Shown here in pieces: positions 61,246-64,000 of a stretch of 64,000 nucleotides of DNA. Numbering within the stretch: position 1 is the stretch's first letter; each line of letters begins with the position of its first letter. Under the pieces are notes generated by a model that saw only the letters and a program-made list of their open reading frames with translations, had not been told where the DNA came from and searched no databases. The stretch comes from Desulfobulbaceae bacterium (GTDB taxonomy: Bacteria; Desulfobacterota; Desulfobulbia; Desulfobulbales; VMSU01), in assembly GCA_015231515.1 (NCBI GenBank), contig JADGBM010000002.1:1-64000 (forward strand). The letters are read 5' to 3'. Position numbers and translations under genes: made by a program.

Positions 61246-62871
61246 TTACATCCCGGACGAAATCGCTGGAAACGTGACGGTAAAAGTTGTGCCCTGACCC
61301 GGTTGTGAGCTGCAGACAACCGTCCCTTTATGTACTTGTACGATACCAAACACAATGGCCATACCAAGGCCTGTTCCTTTGCCAACCTCCTTGGTCGTAA
61401 AAAAAGGTTCAAAGATTTTTTCACGTACCTCATCGCTCATTCCGCTACCATCATCACTGAATTGTAAAACAACAGTGCCAGCCTCGGTATCATTGGTCAT
61501 GGAAACTGTTATTGTGCCTTCCACTTTTTCATCTAGAGCATCGATGCTGTTCTGAAAAAAATTAATAAAAAGCTGTTCCAGTTTATTACTGTTGCCGTTA
61601 ATCAATGGCAGGTTTTCTTCAAACTTTTTGTTCAGGGTGATACTGCGAAGCCGCAGTTTTTCACTCAAAAGAATAAGGCTATTTTCCATAATTTTAACAA
61701 GGTCAACAGGGAGGATCACATCGTCATCGGCACGGCCAAAGGCACGGAGGTGGGTTATAATGGTGGTAATCCTGTCGGTTTGATACTTAGCACGTTCAAA
61801 TTTTTTGATAAATTTTTCAGGATCTACTTGTCCGTTCCGAAACTTCTCAAGACTCACCTGCAGAACAGTATTTATATAAGTCAGTGGCTGATTTATCTCA
61901 TGGGCAACGCCGGTGGCAATCTCACCTAAAGAAGCAAGCTTGTCCTGTTTCATGGCCGACAGATTCTCTTGCTCACGAAGGGCCTGTATCTCTTCACGTT
62001 CTGCGATTTCATCCCTGAGATATTTATTTGTATCGGCAAGTTGAATTGTTCGTTCTTTAACTAATTTTTCAAGTATAATCTGCTGATCATCAAGATCTTT
62101 TTGCCATTTTTTCTTCTCAGTTATATCTTCCTTAATGATCACAAAGTTAGTGACTTCTCCAGCATCATTTTTCACCGCAGTAATGACGGCTGACTCCCAA
62201 TACAACTCACCGTTTTTCTTTTTGTTTTTAAACTCTCCGCGCCATTCACCAGCCTCGCGAATATGGTTCCAAAGATTAAAACCAATAGGAGTTTCAGTCT
62301 CATCACCCAATAAGCGGGGATTTTTGCCGACAACATCCTCAAAACTGTACCCGGAATGGGTGCAGAAAAAAGGATTAACATACTCAATATTTCCTTTAGA
62401 ATCCGTGAGTAAGATTGACACAACACTCTGTTCCATAGCCGAAAAATAAAGTGAAATTTTTTGCTGTTTTTCCTCACTCCTTTTATCTTTTCTTACCTGC
62501 AGCGCCACCCGCCGCAGACTTAGCAATAATTCATCAAGGTTTACTGGTTTCGGAATAAAGTCTGATATCCCAACCCGCATAGCCTTTACGATCAGACCCC
62601 GATCGGCTGTATCAGCGGCAGAAACCATCAGGGCTTTAATTGCGGAATTATATTCAATTGCCTGTCTGGCCAGCTCTATACCATCCATACCGGGCATCAT
62701 GAGATCAGTAACCAGCATATCTACCGGCTCCTGACGAATTATGTCCATAGCCTTAAATCCGTCTCCCGCACTGGTAACCTCATATTCCTCAACGGATGAA
62801 ACTATTGCCATAAGTAAATCCAGATTCACGGGGACATCATCAACAACAAGAATTTTTATTTTTTCTTCCAT
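61246..62871 (-). CDS. REC-PAS-histidine kinase
   Basis: 541 residues, no membrane helix. Receiver (1-125, [25 protein letters not shown]); PAS with PAC (about 145-260, [39 protein letters not shown]...[20 protein letters not shown]); coiled-coil linker. HisKA follows with [18 protein letters not shown], then HATPase_c with [19 protein letters not shown] and [13 protein letters not shown]. Same kinase core as the protein at 34181 (both [13 protein letters not shown]), so the two are recent paralogues. Downstream it faces the AAA+/small-protein pair and may control the cluster. Confidence 0.87.
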   Translation of the reverse strand: MEEKIKILVVDDVPVNLDLLMAIVSSVEEYEVTSAGDGFKAMDIIRQEPVDMLVTDLMMPGMDGIELARQAIEYNSAIKALMVSAADTADRGLIVKAMRVGISDFIPKPVNLDELLLSLRRVALQVRKDKRSEEKQQKISLYFSAMEQSVVSILLTDSKGNIEYVNPFFCTHSGYSFEDVVGKNPRLLGDETETPIGFNLWNHIREAGEWRGEFKNKKKNGELYWESAVITAVKNDAGEVTNFVIIKEDITEKKKWQKDLDDQQIILEKLVKERTIQLADTNKYLRDEIAEREEIQALREQENLSAMKQDKLASLGEIATGVAHEINQPLTYINTVLQVSLEKFRNGQVDPEKFIKKFERAKYQTDRITTIITHLRAFGRADDDVILPVDLVKIMENSLILLSEKLRLRSITLNKKFEENLPLINGNSNKLEQLFINFFQNSIDALDEKVEGTITVSMTNDTEAGTVVLQFSDDGSGMSDEVREKIFEPFFTTKEVGKGTGLGMAIVFGIVQVHKGTVVCSSQPGQGTTFTVTFPAISSGM

Positions 62872-63057
62872 AGTGTGTAGCGCCCGGCTTGCAGGTTCAG
62901 TGGTTCACAATTTGACAACACAACAAAAAAGCTGTTTCAAGCGTCAAGAGGAGCCTCACGGCTATTATTAATTGACAATCAACAGTTTATATTTGATTAT
63001 AAGCAATAATGAAGTAATTATTCAATTTTATTAAGACTTTCAAACTAAAGGGTGCAG

Positions 63058-64000
63058 ATGCGACCGTGTTTTTTAAAAAATAATGGTTCTGAAGACGTCG
63101 ATTCAGACGCCGAAGATTCCCCGGACTTTGATGAGAGTATCCTTAAAGAACCACCCTTGAAGAGACTATCAACTGTCATGTCAGAAGCTGCCCCCCAATC
63201 GACAACAGCCCTCGGCCAGCGTTTAATTTTTTTCATGCTTGCCATCCTGACACCGGTGCTTGCCTTGCCGGTGCTGCTGGTTTTTCTGTTCAAATCGCCG
63301 CCCCCTTTAGCCACCGTTACCTTGTTAGGGGTTTCCTATTACAAACTTTTTTTCTCGTTACTGATTGCTGCCGTCAGCTTGATAGTCAGCTCGATATTGT
63401 TTTTCAGAACAAAACTGCCCCTCAGCGCAACCTTTTTTGCGTGCAGCCTTTTTTGTTCTATTCCGCTGGTGGTTGGAATGAAGTACGATCTTACTCTTCA
63501 GCAAGCCATTCTTGACGTTTCATTTTTTGCAAACTGGCCATATTTCCTGCAGCCCTTTTTTGTTTTCGTTTCACTGCTCCTGCCCGTTGGCATACTCACC
63601 TACATCACACTGCAAATACGAAGTATATTTACCAGAGAACGCCACAGTTATGTGTTCATAGGGGCAGCCGCCTTTCTAGCCCTGTCCCTCTATCTGAGCT
63701 CCTATGAGTTATCCAGGGCTGGCGTACCGAATATCTTAGGTTTTATCCACAACTCCACTGACACCTCATTTCAGACAAACGTGCCCGTAGAGGACCTGCC
63801 AGAGCAACTCTTTGAGCCACAACTCAGCCAGGAAGAGACCTTTAGCCCGGTTGAACAAATCACAACACTGCCGACCCAAAACTACGACCCGGCACCGGGA
63901 GTTTTGTCAGCTAACGGACCTGTAGCACCTGAACTGGAAGTACCCGGGCCAGAGTTTGCTTCTGAGGCCCTCAGACTTGAAGAGAAGTTAAAAAGCCTTC
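63058..64000 (+). CDS. Multi-pass membrane protein with acidic/Pro-rich tail (3' end outside window)
   Basis: Open from ATG 63058 to the right edge, 314 codons and incomplete. The N-terminal 45 residues are soluble and acidic (GSEDVDSDAEDSPDFDESIL). Five predicted helices follow between about residues 55 and 235 (LIFFMLAILTPVLALPVLLVFLF; LLIAAVSLIVSSILFF; ATFFACSLFCSIPLVVG; FVFVSLLLPVGILTYI; FIGAAAFLALSLYLSS). A periplasmic or cytoplasmic tail rich in Glu, Pro and Gln (from about 250) begins a possible helix at the edge. No family recognised. A possible membrane anchor for the neighbouring filament system. Confidence 0.7.
   Translation, partial: MRPCFLKNNGSEDVDSDAEDSPDFDESILKEPPLKRLSTVMSEAAPQSTTALGQRLIFFMLAILTPVLALPVLLVFLFKSPPPLATVTLLGVSYYKLFFSLLIAAVSLIVSSILFFRTKLPLSATFFACSLFCSIPLVVGMKYDLTLQQAILDVSFFANWPYFLQPFFVFVSLLLPVGILTYITLQIRSIFTRERHSYVFIGAAAFLALSLYLSSYELSRAGVPNILGFIHNSTDTSFQTNVPVEDLPEQLFEPQLSQEETFSPVEQITTLPTQNYDPAPGVLSANGPVAPELEVPGPEFASEALRLEEKLKSL

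Overview
The window looks like a mid-GC chromosome segment of a Desulfobacterota (deltaproteobacterial) bacterium, plausibly a Desulfobulbales/Desulfobacterales sulfate reducer or a relative. This is inferred from the style of the genes: two sigma-54 activators, dense two-component signalling, NifX-domain proteins, a DtxR-FeoA fusion beside FeoB, and a DASS carrier in a signalling operon. No rRNA or ribosomal-protein marker is present, so the placement is tentative.

Layout. 1-7.5 kb is patchy accessory DNA: the end of an LCIB-type carbonic anhydrase-like gene, a decayed REP-associated (RAYT) transposase element, a GC-richer AAA/DUF4143 ATPase behind three 22-bp-spaced iterons, a MORN-repeat lipoprotein, an AT-rich repeat array, a small-multidrug-export-family membrane protein, a decayed RND exporter and a REC-PilZ protein. 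8.0-16.8 kb is a sigma-54-type operon: kinase-like/BON/REC fusion, response regulator, CBS protein, DASS carrier, sigma-54 activator, NifX-like protein, sensor kinase, response regulator and a degenerate kinase. 17-24.6 kb is a complete-looking Mrp/Mbh-type cation/proton antiporter operon without hydrogenase genes, followed by a YbdG-type MscS channel. At 26.4 kb is tRNA-Arg(ACG) with a strong terminator, then an island relic (XRE repressor, phased operators, excisionase-like gene, broken integrase).

28.3-33.4 kb, minus strand, is a second sigma-54 unit: an activator with GAFTEA in place of GAFTGA, 10-bp-phased TTGCA sites, a sigma-54 promoter, two small Gly/Lys-rich proteins, a P-loop protein, a PAP2 phosphatase and a CDF transporter fused to a NifX-like domain. 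34-48 kb holds large hybrid kinases (one of 1413 aa), a REC-HDOD protein, and an iron locus with a DtxR-family regulator divergent from feoB plus a DtxR-FeoA fusion.

48.3-61 kb is the most striking region: a tight plus-strand run of about thirteen genes built around a MamK-like bacterial actin, with at least six coiled-coil proteins, a HEAT-repeat protein, small proteins without recognised family and a response regulator. It faces a minus-strand pair: a two-module AAA+ protein and a small paralogue of one of the cluster genes. A REC-PAS-histidine kinase and the start of a multi-pass membrane protein close the window. The set looks like a dedicated cytoskeletal or organelle-positioning system under two-component control. 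It recalls the actin plus coiled-coil gene sets of magnetotactic Deltaproteobacteria, but no core magnetosome gene is visible here.
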